From contig JACQDN010000038.1 in the NCBI GenBank assembly GCA_016201105.1, positions 1 to 40,045 of the forward strand: 40,045 bases of DNA, read 5' to 3'. The notes beneath the pieces are model-generated. The model worked only from the letters and a program-made list of their open reading frames with translations. It searched no databases and was not told the DNA's origin. This document shows positions 1-8,189 of this stretch, one piece after another; the stretch's first letter is position 1; each line of letters starts with the position of its first letter. The position numbers were made by a program, and so were the translations under genes. The DNA is from Pseudomonadota bacterium (GTDB lineage: Bacteria > Pseudomonadota > Alphaproteobacteria > Micropepsales > Micropepsaceae).

Positions 1-49
1 CGTAACGAACCAGCCGGATACGCAAATCCTGGGAATAGGCTCGCGCCAT
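1..49 (-). CDS. IS630-type transposase, N-terminal fragment (runs off the window)
   Basis: Reading the minus strand from an ATG at 49 gives MARAYSQDLRIRLVRY before the window ends. The MA(R/K)xYSxDLRxRV pattern is the usual N-terminus of IS630-family transposases, where it begins the helix-turn-helix DNA-binding region. A GGAGG ribosome binding site lies 5 nt upstream of the ATG, which supports a real start. Only 16 residues are visible, so catalytic residues, terminal repeats and intactness cannot be judged. The family call rests on this one motif; a chance match is possible. Confidence 0.55.
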   Translation of the reverse strand, partial: MARAYSQDLRIRLVRY

Positions 50-88
50 CCGCGCCTCCCGAATCAGCTTCGATCCGAGACTCGCTTA

Positions 89-781
89 TCAAGCCAACTT
101 TGGGAATCCATCCCGAGTCAGCTCATTCCAAAATTGCTCTAGCACATGCGCCCACGCTTCGCCGGCACCGTAGAGCAGCACGATGCCGTTCGCTTTCTTT
201 TGGCCCTTGGCATAGGTGAGCGCGTAGTGGCCCAGATGCTGCGCATCATTGCCGATTCCCTCGTCCGCCATGGAGGGATCGGTGGGCTCGTCGCTCTCTT
301 TATTCACCGTTTTGAGCCACGTCGCACGTGCTGACGCGGCTATCGCCTTGTAGGCGGCCGCAGCCCGACCTTTCGCGAAAAGCGCTTCCATCGGCACCGC
401 GCGGTTCGCTTGTTTGTCCCATACAATAGAATCGAAGGCGCCATTGGGATGTGCGCCACCCTCATCGATGAAGCTATCACCGGAAAGGCTGATCAGCCGC
501 GCGCTTTCGAACGTCACCCGCCAATTGGTGTCCATGGCATAGGCATGGAAATATTGCGGCATCTCTTTCTGGTCGGACACGGCTTGCGCCTTGATGTCGC
601 CGGAGTCTTTTTTCCAGCGCGCCATGATCTCGCTTTTGAGTGCTGCGATGGCCATCGCCGCCGCGGGCACGCGCAATCTTACTTCATAGGCTTTTGTCTT
701 CTCGGTCTTGTCGTAGCCATCGGCAAGGGCAGGTGAAAGCAGCATAAGAAAGAATGCGGCAACGGTGGCGATCTGTTTCAT
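89..781 (-). CDS. Secreted DUF3298-domain protein
   Basis: A 230-residue protein starting at the ATG with a GGAG site 7 nt upstream; a longer reading frame to 979 would run into priA and lacks a signal sequence. Residues 1-20 form a signal peptide (MKQIATVAAFFLMLLSPALA), so the product is probably periplasmic. The body contains the DUF3298 hallmark GGAHPNGAFDS (about residues 106-116), followed by a W-D-K-Q turn and a helical region ending at a conserved-looking YGAGEAW segment. Related domains occur in anti-sigma factor RsiV and peptidoglycan deacetylase PdaC, but the function of this subgroup is not established. It lies just downstream of priA on the same strand (20 nt gap) and could be cotranscribed. 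No catalytic motif is visible. Confidence 0.8.
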   Translation of the reverse strand: MKQIATVAAFFLMLLSPALADGYDKTEKTKAYEVRLRVPAAAMAIAALKSEIMARWKKDSGDIKAQAVSDQKEMPQYFHAYAMDTNWRVTFESARLISLSGDSFIDEGGAHPNGAFDSIVWDKQANRAVPMEALFAKGRAAAAYKAIAASARATWLKTVNKESDEPTDPSMADEGIGNDAQHLGHYALTYAKGQKKANGIVLLYGAGEAWAHVLEQFWNELTRDGFPKLA

Positions 782-801
782 GGCTTGGCTCCGTTCCAAT
801 A

Positions 802-3000
802 TCAGAAAAAGCTCACCGGATCGACGTCGGCGGTGACCCGCACGGCGTTGGGGATTTTCACTGCATCGAACCAGCTGCGCAAATAGGCTTGGACATCCAC
901 GTTTCGTTCGGCTTGCACTAGCAGGCGTTCGCGGGTTTGTCCGCGCAGCAGATGGTAAAACGCAGGTGTCGGGCCCCATATCTTTATGCCGCGCGCGGAG
1001 GGTGCCGCCTTGGCGAGCACGCGTCCCGCATCGCGCACCAACTCTCCGTCGGCGCCGGAAAGAATGACAGCGGCCAGCCGCCCAAACGGCGGCGCCTGCA
1101 CGCGTTCGCGATATTCAATCTCCTGGCGGTAGAAAGAGTCGCGATCGCCGCTCGCGAGCGCCTTCATCACGGCATCCTCGGGATTGCGCGTCTGGATCAG
1201 CACAAATCCCGGCTTCTCGGCGCGGTCGGCGCGCCCCGAAACCTGATGCAGCAATTGAAAAGTGCGCTCGCGTGCGCGCACGTCGCCGTCCGATCCGCCG
1301 AGATCGGCGTCGATCACCCCGACCAAAGTCAGCTGCGGAAAATGATGGCCCTTGGCGACGATCTGGGTGCCGATCACGACGTCGATCTCATGCTTGGCCA
1401 TGGCGCGGATCGCGGCCTGGGTTTCCAGCGGTCCGTGCATCGTGTCGCTGGAGGCGATCATCATGCGGGCCTGTGGAAAGACGCTGGCAAATTCTTCCGC
1501 CACCCGCTCCACGCCGGGACCGCAGGCAATCAGACTGTGCGCGGCGCCGCATTGCGGGCAGTTGGCCGGGGTCGGTTCAGTGTAGCCGCAGTGATGGCAA
1601 GTAAGACGGCGGTGATAGCGATGCTCGACCAGCCAGGACGAGCAATCGCGGCAAGTCATTTTATGGCCGCAGGCTTCGCACAGCGTAAGCGGCGCATAAC
1701 CGCGGCGGTTGAGAAACAGCATCGCCTGCTCGCCGCTTGCCAGCGTTGCGGCGATCGCTTCGCGCAGCGGAAGCGAAAGCCAGGTGCCGGGTTCGGCGCA
1801 GGCGTGGCGCAAATCGATCAACTTCACCACCGGCATGGTCGCCACCCCATGGCGGCTGTGCAGCCTCAACCAGCGATAACGTCCACTGGATGCGTTCACA
1901 AAAGTCTCGATGGACGGCGTGGCGCTCGCCAGCACGATAGGACAATTCTCGATGCGCGCCCGCACCACCGCCATATCGCGCGCATGATAGATGACGCCAT
2001 CTTCCTGCTTGTAGGCCTGCTCATGTTCCTCATCGACGATGATGAGGCCGAGATTCGGGAACGGCAGGAACAAGGCGGAGCGTGCACCCACCACCACCTT
2101 GGCTTCGCCGTTCATCACCGCGCGGTAGACGCGCTTGCGCTCTTTCTGCGAAAGATCGGAGTGCCATTCCGCCGGCCGGCAGCCGAACCGTTCGGCGAAG
2201 CGATCCAGGAATTGGACCGTCAACGCGATTTCCGGAAGCAAAATCAAGACTTGCTTGTCGCGCTTCAGCGCTTCGGCGACCGCTTCGAAATAGGTTTCGG
2301 TCTTGCCCGATCCCGTCACACCGTCGAGCAATGAGGTCGCGAAATGTCCCTCGGCGATATCCTCGCGGATGCTGTTCGTCGCCTCTTCCTGTTCGCGGCT
2401 AAGCAGGGCGGGTGCGATGTTGCCGTCGGGGCAGGCAAGCGGATTGAATTCCGGCAGTTCGACCTCTTCAAGCGCGCCGGCGTCGATCAACCCTCGCACC
2501 ACGGCGGAAGAAACATTGGCGTCCTCGGCGATGGAAGGAACGCTGCGCGCCAATCCGTCCGCCATCAGTTCCAAGACGCGCTTGCGGCCATCGCTCAATC
2601 GCGCGGGCGTCGCCGGCCCACGCGCATAGGCAATGCGGGGAACTTCCGGCTCGAAGGCGGAACGCGAGCGCAGCGCCATCGCCAAAACCGCGCCTTGCGG
2701 CGTCAAGGTGTAGTTCGCCAGCCAATCGATGAAATCGCACAGAGATGCAGGGAGTTTGGGTATCCCCTCCAGCGGTACGGCTTCTTTCAACTTGGCGTCG
2801 GACACTTTGCCCTCGCCTTCGCCCCAGACGACGCCGAGCGCTTCACGCGGGCCCAGCGGCGCGGAAACCAACGTTCCACGCGGTAAACGAGCGCTGATGC
2901 GGTAGTCATAAGGACCCGCGAGCGGCAGTGGCAAAAGCACGCCAACGCGTGTTGCGTGTTGCATTGCGGCCATAGCGGGCTTCAAGGCGGCGTCCTTCAT
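802..3000 (-). CDS. priA: Primosomal protein N' (PriA), replication restart helicase
   Basis: A 732-residue superfamily 2 DNA helicase that recognises stalled or recombined forks and reloads the replicative helicase. The N-terminal DNA-binding region (about 15-110) contains GPYDYRI. The helicase core carries Walker A GVTGSGKTE (227-235), the DEEH box (323-326) and a GQT..KGHHFP-type motif later. Between the helicase lobes are eight cysteines (441, 444, 450, 453, 468, 471, 481, 484), matching the two zinc sites of PriA. Length is normal for the family. The start at 3000 has GGAAAG about 8 nt upstream; an alternative is Met10. The gene diverges from tal, leaving only 61 bp for both promoters. 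Confidence 0.97.
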   Translation of the reverse strand: MKDAALKPAMAAMQHATRVGVLLPLPLAGPYDYRISARLPRGTLVSAPLGPREALGVVWGEGEGKVSDAKLKEAVPLEGIPKLPASLCDFIDWLANYTLTPQGAVLAMALRSRSAFEPEVPRIAYARGPATPARLSDGRKRVLELMADGLARSVPSIAEDANVSSAVVRGLIDAGALEEVELPEFNPLACPDGNIAPALLSREQEEATNSIREDIAEGHFATSLLDGVTGSGKTETYFEAVAEALKRDKQVLILLPEIALTVQFLDRFAERFGCRPAEWHSDLSQKERKRVYRAVMNGEAKVVVGARSALFLPFPNLGLIIVDEEHEQAYKQEDGVIYHARDMAVVRARIENCPIVLASATPSIETFVNASSGRYRWLRLHSRHGVATMPVVKLIDLRHACAEPGTWLSLPLREAIAATLASGEQAMLFLNRRGYAPLTLCEACGHKMTCRDCSSWLVEHRYHRRLTCHHCGYTEPTPANCPQCGAAHSLIACGPGVERVAEEFASVFPQARMMIASSDTMHGPLETQAAIRAMAKHEIDVVIGTQIVAKGHHFPQLTLVGVIDADLGGSDGDVRARERTFQLLHQVSGRADRAEKPGFVLIQTRNPEDAVMKALASGDRDSFYRQEIEYRERVQAPPFGRLAAVILSGADGELVRDAGRVLAKAAPSARGIKIWGPTPAFYHLLRGQTRERLLVQAERNVDVQAYLRSWFDAVKIPNAVRVTADVDPVSFF

Positions 3001-3061
3001 GAGTTACACTTTCCGCCGCGATTCTTTTGGGTCAACCCTTAAAGGTGCAGACTGGCCGGCC

Positions 3062-3721
3062 ATGAAGCTCTTCATCGACAGCGCCGACCCCAAGGATATC
3101 GCCGAAGCCGCCGCGACGGGTTTGATCGACGGCGTCACCACCAATCCCTCGCTCGCGGCCAAAACCGGCCTCGACTATGTCGAATCGCTCGAACAAATCT
3201 GCGAGCTGGTTGCGGGCCCCGTCAGCGCCGAAGTGCTGGCGACGGATGTCGAAGGCATGATCCGCCAAGGCGAACGCTTCACCCGCATCGCCAAGAACAT
3301 CGCCGTGAAAGTGCCGCTCACCTGGGATGGGCTCAAGGCTTGCCGCGCGCTCGCCGACAAAGGCCACATGGTCAACGTCACGCTCTGTTTCCAGCCGGTG
3401 CAGGCGATGATGGCGGCAAAGGCCGGCGCAACCTTCATCTCTCCGTTCATCGGCCGGCTGGACGATGCAGGGCAGGACGGCATGGAGCTAATCCGCGAGA
3501 TCCGCCGCATCTACGACAATTATGATTTCTCGACGCAGATCCTCGCCGCATCCATCCGCCACGTCACCCATATTCGCGACGCGGCCCTTGCGGCGGCAGA
3601 CGTGGCGACATTGCCACCTTCCGTCTTCAAGACCCTGATCTCGCATTCGCTGACCGATAAGGGATTGGCGGCGTTTCTCGAAGATGCCAAGAAAGCCAAT
3701 GTGCGCGTGAGAGACACATGA
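3062..3721 (+). CDS. tal: Transaldolase, short TalC/FSA-type
   Basis: A 219-residue class I aldolase of the short transaldolase group, which transfers a dihydroxyacetone unit between sugar phosphates in the non-oxidative pentose phosphate pathway. Visible motifs are FIDSAD (4-9), GVTTNPS (24-30), the Schiff-base lysine in AVKVP (Lys83), and the FISPFIGRLDD segment. I chose the ATG at 3062 because family proteins begin MKLFID; the reading frame extends upstream to 2999 with non-conserved residues. An AAAGG lies 16 nt upstream, a weak site. Its TGA overlaps the next ATG (ATGA), so it is translationally coupled to the DUF484 gene. Short transaldolases and fructose-6-phosphate aldolases cannot be separated reliably by eye. 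Confidence 0.93.
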   Translation: MKLFIDSADPKDIAEAAATGLIDGVTTNPSLAAKTGLDYVESLEQICELVAGPVSAEVLATDVEGMIRQGERFTRIAKNIAVKVPLTWDGLKACRALADKGHMVNVTLCFQPVQAMMAAKAGATFISPFIGRLDDAGQDGMELIREIRRIYDNYDFSTQILAASIRHVTHIRDAALAAADVATLPPSVFKTLISHSLTDKGLAAFLEDAKKANVRVRDT

Positions 3722-4416
3722 ACGATCGCGCCGAAAAACGCTCCTCCGCGCAGGCCGCCGCCGAAGCGGTCAAAGCCTATATCCGCATGAACCGGGCGAC
3801 CCTCGCCAGCGACGGCGAATTGCTCGCGCTGCTGTTGCCGGAGCGCTTCGAAGGCGAAGGGGTGCGCGATCTGCAGCGCTTCGTCATCGACCGGCTGAAA
3901 GACGAGAACGCTTCACTGCGCGCGGAACGCGATGGGCTGAAAACGGTGCGCGAATCCGCGACGCGCCTGGGCGACGGCGTCAAGCGCGTGGTGCTCGAAC
4001 TTCTGGAGGCGCGCAGCTTCGAGGACGCCATCGCGGTGGCGACTTCCGCCGCGTCGGCCTTTGGCGCCGACCGGGCGGCCTTGTGCGTCGAAGGCGAAGA
4101 AGGTGCCGCCCCAACCGGAACCGAAGGCGTGCGTCTGATCGCGCCGGGAACGTCTTTCACGCTGCTCGGCCGCGACAGCACGGGGGCTATCCTTTCCAGC
4201 GGCGGCGAAATCCTGCTCGGCCGCGGCGGGGGCGAATGCAAGAGCTTCGCGGTGTTCCGCTTGCGCATCGGGCGCGACACGCCGGCGGCGATCTATGTGC
4301 TGGGCTCGCGCGAAGCCGGCGCCTTCGAAGGCGAGGAAACCGCGTCGGACCTGGGCTTTTTCGCGCGTGCGCTGGAACGCGCCATCCGTGCATGGCTCGA
4401 TCTGCCGAGATTCTAA
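3718..4416 (+). CDS. DUF484 family protein
   Basis: A 232-residue cytoplasmic protein. Its N-terminal part (about 15-75) is helical, with the DUF484-like pattern of an early xYIRMNRATLASDGELLALLLP stretch followed by VRDLQRFVIDRLKDEN, a short coiled coil. The rest (about 85-225) looks like a GAF-type fold. DUF484 genes sit directly before xerC in many proteobacteria, and that arrangement is present here: its 3' end overlaps the xerC start by 25 nt, and its own start overlaps the tal stop. The molecular role is unknown; context suggests a link to chromosome segregation or to regulation of xerC, but that is inference. Confidence 0.85.
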   Translation: MNDRAEKRSSAQAAAEAVKAYIRMNRATLASDGELLALLLPERFEGEGVRDLQRFVIDRLKDENASLRAERDGLKTVRESATRLGDGVKRVVLELLEARSFEDAIAVATSAASAFGADRAALCVEGEEGAAPTGTEGVRLIAPGTSFTLLGRDSTGAILSSGGEILLGRGGGECKSFAVFRLRIGRDTPAAIYVLGSREAGAFEGEETASDLGFFARALERAIRAWLDLPRF

Positions 4417-5312
4417 AACAGGATTGGCTCGCCGCGCTGGCTCATGAGCGCCGCGCCAGTCCCCATACGCTGCGCGCCTATGGCGACGACGTCGCGCGCT
4501 TTCTCAACTTCGAGCGGGACCACACCGGCAAAGCGCTGGACGAACGAGGCCTCGCAAAATTATCGCCGGCCGACATTCGCGCCTTCATTACGCGGCGTCG
4601 CGCGGAGGGATTGGGCGCGCGCGGCGTGCAGCGCGCGCTCGCAGCCGTGCGCAGCTTCTTCCGCCATCTGACGCGCGAAGGCGTTTTGGAAAATCCCGCG
4701 GCGCGCTCGGTGCGCACGCCGCGCATCGCGCGCACACTGCCAAGACCGCTGAACGAGCAGAATGCCGCACGGGTGATCGAACAAGCGGGCGAACACGACA
4801 TCGCCTGGATTGCCGCCCGCGATACGGCGCTGCTGTCGCTGCTCTATGGCGCGGGGCTTCGCATCTCGGAAGCTTTGAGTCTGAAGCGCGGCGATGCGCC
4901 GCTGGGCGAAACGCTCAGCATCCTCGGCAAGGGCCGCAAGGAGCGCAGCGTGCCGGTGTTGCCCGCGGTGCGCGAAGCGATCGACGACTATGTGAAGCGC
5001 ATTCCGTTCGCGCCGGGGCGTGACGCGCCGCTCTTCGCATCGCGCCGCAACAAGCCGATGAGTGCACGAGAAGCGCAGGCTTTGATGCAGCGCTTGCGCA
5101 GCCGTCTGGGTTTGCCCGAAAGCGCGACGCCGCACGCGCTGCGCCACTCGTTCGCGACGCATCTTCTTGCCGGCGGCGGCGATCTGCGCAGCGTGCAGGA
5201 ATTGCTGGGCCACGCGTCGCTGTCGACGACGCAGACTTATACGCAGGTCGAGACCAGCCATCTCGCCAAAGTCTACGAAAGCGCCCATCCCCGCGCGGGA
5301 AAGCGTGCTTAG
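4392..5312 (+). CDS. xerC: Site-specific tyrosine recombinase XerC
   Basis: A 306-residue tyrosine recombinase that, with XerD, resolves chromosome dimers at dif. The N-terminal SAM-like core-binding domain covers about 1-100; the catalytic domain shows the full set Arg157 (GAGLRISE), Lys180 (GKGRKER), His248 and Arg251 (HALRHSFATH), His274 (LLGHASLSTTQ) and nucleophile Tyr283 (TYTQV). The ATG at 4392 gives MARSAEILKQDWLAAL, a normal XerC N-terminus; the frame is open further upstream but there it only shadows the DUF484 gene. Overlap with that gene by 25 nt implies coupling. Assignment to XerC rather than XerD rests on the DUF484 neighbour and the overall sequence. Confidence 0.93.
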   Translation: MARSAEILKQDWLAALAHERRASPHTLRAYGDDVARFLNFERDHTGKALDERGLAKLSPADIRAFITRRRAEGLGARGVQRALAAVRSFFRHLTREGVLENPAARSVRTPRIARTLPRPLNEQNAARVIEQAGEHDIAWIAARDTALLSLLYGAGLRISEALSLKRGDAPLGETLSILGKGRKERSVPVLPAVREAIDDYVKRIPFAPGRDAPLFASRRNKPMSAREAQALMQRLRSRLGLPESATPHALRHSFATHLLAGGGDLRSVQELLGHASLSTTQTYTQVETSHLAKVYESAHPRAGKRA

Positions 5313-5320
5313 TAAAACTT

Positions 5321-5498
5321 ACCCTCCCCTTGAGGGAGGGTCGAAGCGCGAAGCGCTTCGGGGAGGGGTCATGCCGCGCAGATTGAGTCGATGGCTCGGA
5401 CGTTTGTGCTTGTCTTGAAGGTCTCGGCATGACCCCTCCCCGAAATTCCCTGCTCACTTCGTTCGCATGAAATTTCGACCCTCCCTCAAGGGGAGGGT
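5321..5498. repeat. Structured intergenic palindromic repeat, copy 1
   Basis: The ends are a perfect 25-bp inverted repeat (5321-5345 and 5474-5498) that begins ACCCTCCCCTTGAGGGAGGG; each arm is itself a CCCTCCC/GGGAGGG palindrome. Inside lies a second inverted repeat, TTCGGGGAGGGGTCATGCC against its complement. Between the two on the left is a small stem AAGCGC-GAA-GCGCTT, and on the right a different stem closed by AAATT/AATTT. The element fills the gap between convergent xerC and the MFS gene and could act as a two-way terminator, although there is no U-tract. Confidence 0.9.
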
Positions 5499-5503
5499 AG
5501 GAT

Positions 5504-6709
5504 TCATATCCCGCCGCTTTCCTCTTCCACACCGGCTTGCATCAACCGTCCGCCATGCCAGCTTTTGTGCAGTACATAAGCAAATAGCGCCGCGCCCGCA
5601 CCCATCGCGGCCATCAAGAGATAGGCACGGCCGCCGAAATTCGCATAGACCAATCCGGACCCGAACGTCGCCAATCCCATCGCGATGCCGGACGAGCCCA
5701 CCGCATAAAGACTTTGCGCGGTGGCGGAGAGCCGCGGCGATACCGCCTTGAGGATGAAATACATCGCCCCCAAATGCGCCATGGCGAAGGTCGCGCCATG
5801 CAGGATCTGGGCGACGATCACCAAGGCGAGCGGCGGATCGAACGCGAGGATGGTCCAGCGCAACGCGCAGCCCAGCCCGCCCAGCAGCAGCAATCGCGTG
5901 GCGCCGATGACGCGGAACACATGCAGCGAGATACTCATCAAGCCGATCTCGGCAATGACGCCCAAAGGCACGATGATGCCGATCAGTGCTCCGCTATAGC
6001 CAAGCTCGCGCCAATGAAGCCCACCGTAGGCGTAATAGAAGGCATGGCTTCCCTGATCGAGGCTGGCCGCCAACAAAAAAACCAGAAAGACGCGCGAGCG
6101 CATGAGTTCGCGCGCTTCGGCGACCGTCGCGCGCAAGCGCAGGCCCATGTCGGTTTTCGGCCGGCCCGCGGGTGGCGCGGGCAGCGCGTAAACCGCCGCC
6201 ACATTGAGGATCAGAGAGACGGTGAGCCAGGGCGCCACGACGGCAAGGCTGAACAGCGACACTGCGGCGCCTGACGCGATATTGCCGAGCACGAATAGCG
6301 TCGACGCCCAGACGCGGACATGGCCGTAGTCGAAGCCGTAGCGATCCGCGAGACGGATGCTGACGCTTTCCAAAAGCGGCGACACCGCGCCGCCCGCGAT
6401 ATTGGAGATGGCGGTCGCCACGGCAATGGCGATCACGGCATGCGCGAAATTGAGCCACGCATAGGCGAGCAGCATCACCACATAGAGAATCAACATCATG
6501 CCGCGACGGTCTTCGCGGGCATCGGCGATGAGGCCGCTGACGGGCGCCGCGAAGACACGCAGCAAGAGCCCGGCCGAGATCGTGGCCCCGATCTCGCCGG
6601 CGGAAAGTCCGCGCCAGGCGAGCCACGCGCCGAAGAACGGCACGTAGATGCCGCCGATCAGTCCCGATGCGGCTTGCGCGAGGGACAAGCGGAACGCGAC
6701 GTTTTGCAA
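5504..6709 (-). CDS. MFS transporter, MFS_1-like (LacY/HcaT-type)
   Basis: A 401-residue inner-membrane protein with about 12 hydrophobic segments in two six-helix halves, separated by a charged cytoplasmic loop near 180-200. The sequence resembles the MFS_1_like branch that includes sugar:H+ symporters and the 3-phenylpropionate transporter HcaT; SGLIADAREDRRGMM (about 59-73) corresponds to the loop 2-3 motif. The substrate cannot be told. The first possible start after the upstream stop is a TTG at 6709, with another TTG seven codons later, so the start is uncertain. It is the last gene of a four-gene minus-strand cluster, 6 nt after the small unknown gene. Confidence 0.85.
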   Translation of the reverse strand: MQNVAFRLSLAQAASGLIGGIYVPFFGAWLAWRGLSAGEIGATISAGLLLRVFAAPVSGLIADAREDRRGMMLILYVVMLLAYAWLNFAHAVIAIAVATAISNIAGGAVSPLLESVSIRLADRYGFDYGHVRVWASTLFVLGNIASGAAVSLFSLAVVAPWLTVSLILNVAAVYALPAPPAGRPKTDMGLRLRATVAEARELMRSRVFLVFLLAASLDQGSHAFYYAYGGLHWRELGYSGALIGIIVPLGVIAEIGLMSISLHVFRVIGATRLLLLGGLGCALRWTILAFDPPLALVIVAQILHGATFAMAHLGAMYFILKAVSPRLSATAQSLYAVGSSGIAMGLATFGSGLVYANFGGRAYLLMAAMGAGAALFAYVLHKSWHGGRLMQAGVEEESGGI

Positions 6710-6715
6710 GAAGTT

Positions 6716-7153
6716 CTAGCCCATTGGCGGCGCGACGACGCGCCGGTCCGCCATGGCTTTTAACACCGCCCAAATCCGTTTCGCGGACGCTGTATCGCCC
6801 TGTGTTTCGACATGGGTGTGCAGCGCGATCAGCAAGCGGCGCAAGTCGTAGTTTGCGGCATCGAGCGCGGAAATGGTGAGCGATGCGTCCTTGGACTCGC
6901 TCGCGGTTTTGAGTTTTTCCGTCAGCGCCGCATCGCGCACGCGCGGCAGAAGCGCGCCGAACAATTTCCGGATATCGGCGTTCTCCGTTACGCGAATGTC
7001 GGCGGCGCGATCATATTCCTGCGCCGCAAGCAGCATCATGAAGCCGAGCAGCGAGACCGCGCCCTGGTTGTAGCCAACCGGCAAATCGGGCGCGATGCCG
7101 GTGATGAGCTGGCCGGCGGAGAAGCGCAGGATCTGGTCGACTTCCGGTTTCAT
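6716..7153 (-). CDS. Hypothetical protein in the phosphotransferase cluster
   Basis: A 145-residue, mostly helical soluble protein with no signal peptide, starting MKPEVDQILRFSAGQL. I do not recognise a named domain. The segment PVGYNQGAVSLLGFMMLLAAQEYDRA looks like a packed helix pair, not a true membrane span, and the C-terminal half (LDAANYDLRRLLIALHTHVE) is amphipathic. The ATG at 7153 is chosen because upstream codons overlap the preceding gene. It lies 10 nt after the phosphotransferase stop and 6 nt before the MFS start, so it is almost certainly cotranscribed. A role alongside the kinase-like protein is plausible but only inferred from position. Confidence 0.75.
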   Translation of the reverse strand: MKPEVDQILRFSAGQLITGIAPDLPVGYNQGAVSLLGFMMLLAAQEYDRAADIRVTENADIRKLFGALLPRVRDAALTEKLKTASESKDASLTISALDAANYDLRRLLIALHTHVETQGDTASAKRIWAVLKAMADRRVVAPPMG

Positions 7154-7163
7154 ACGGGCCCCG

Positions 7164-8189
7164 TCATATGAGTTCCGCCAAGCGATCCGCCAGCACCTTG
7201 TTGTGGAAGGCCAGGCAAAACCACCCCGAGAACGCATTCACCGGATCGGCGTTGCGCGCCTCGGAATATTCGCGCGCCGCCGATATCCAGATGGCGGCGC
7301 CTTTGAGGCTCGCGAAGATCTGCCACCACAGGAAGGCCTTCGGATCGGCTTTCAGCCCGCTGGCTTTTTCCCAGATCGCGATGGCGTCCGCATGGCTTAC
7401 CAAGCCGCCGGCGCGGGACGTATCGGCTGGTCCCCACAAAGGATCGAGCGCCCATCCGAGATCTTCCAGCGGATCGCCCAGATGCGCCATTTCCCAATCG
7501 AGGATGGCGCGGATGTTGCCGTCGGAATCGAAGAGGAAATTTCCGGTGCGATAGTCGCCGTGCACGACGGAGAGCTTTTGCGCCGGTGGCGGCGGGTTTT
7601 TCTTCAGCCAGCGAATGGCTGCACGCGCAATCGGCTGCGGCTCGCGCTCATCCTCGTCGATCTCGCGCTCCCAGCGTTCGATCTCATGACGCCAGCATTC
7701 CTCCGGGCTTTTCGCGCCATCGATATCGCCGAGGCCGATCTCTTTGGGATTTGCGCGCGCGATGGTGCCCAGCGTCTCGAAGAATTGTTTGCCGATCTTT
7801 TCACGATGGGCGCCGTAAGGATCGGGCTGCAATATCGATCCGACAGAGCAGTTTTCGATCTCTTCCATGATGAAAAAAGGACGATCCAAAGCTGCCGTCT
7901 CCAGCTCCAGCGCGATGGGTTCGGGCACCGGCAGACCGAGCTTGTGAAAAGCCTGATAGGCGCGAAATTCGATGGAGCGTTCGGTGTTGATGAGACTGGC
8001 CGGCGGATCGCGGCGCAGGATCAGCCCGCGATCGACGGATTTGCCGTTCTCGCTGTAGCGCGCCCGAAAGCGATAAGTTTCCCGGCTCGCGCCGCCGGGA
8101 ATGCGCACGAGGTTCGCGACTTCGAGGCCGGGAATGGCGAGCTTGTCGCCAAGATAACGCGCCAGGCGCGGGGAGATATCGTCGCTCAT
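7164..8189 (-). CDS. APH/ACAD10-like phosphotransferase family protein
   Basis: A 341-residue protein of the aminoglycoside phosphotransferase/choline kinase superfamily (PF01636). The kinase-like core shows the catalytic loop HGDYRTGNFLFD (210-221) and the metal-binding LDWEMAHLGDP (230-240), with an invariant-type Glu near 74-76 and a glycine-rich GGASRETYRF (32-41). This subgroup resembles the N-terminal kinase-like domain of human ACAD10/11, which acts in 4-hydroxyacyl-CoA catabolism; antibiotic resistance is unlikely. Its ATG overlaps the stop of the upstream gene (ATGA). The natural substrate is unknown; a hydroxylated lipid or acid is a reasonable guess. Confidence 0.88.
   Translation of the reverse strand: MSDDISPRLARYLGDKLAIPGLEVANLVRIPGGASRETYRFRARYSENGKSVDRGLILRRDPPASLINTERSIEFRAYQAFHKLGLPVPEPIALELETAALDRPFFIMEEIENCSVGSILQPDPYGAHREKIGKQFFETLGTIARANPKEIGLGDIDGAKSPEECWRHEIERWEREIDEDEREPQPIARAAIRWLKKNPPPPAQKLSVVHGDYRTGNFLFDSDGNIRAILDWEMAHLGDPLEDLGWALDPLWGPADTSRAGGLVSHADAIAIWEKASGLKADPKAFLWWQIFASLKGAAIWISAAREYSEARNADPVNAFSGWFCLAFHNKVLADRLAELI

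Noticed and set aside
937..2334. 465-residue plus-strand open frame opposite priA
   Set aside because: It is the antisense shadow of a clear priA gene in GC-rich DNA and has no recognisable domain.
7164..8189. Aminoglycoside resistance from the APH-fold protein
   Set aside because: The motifs match the ACAD10-like metabolic branch, and the gene sits in a metabolic cluster without other resistance genes.
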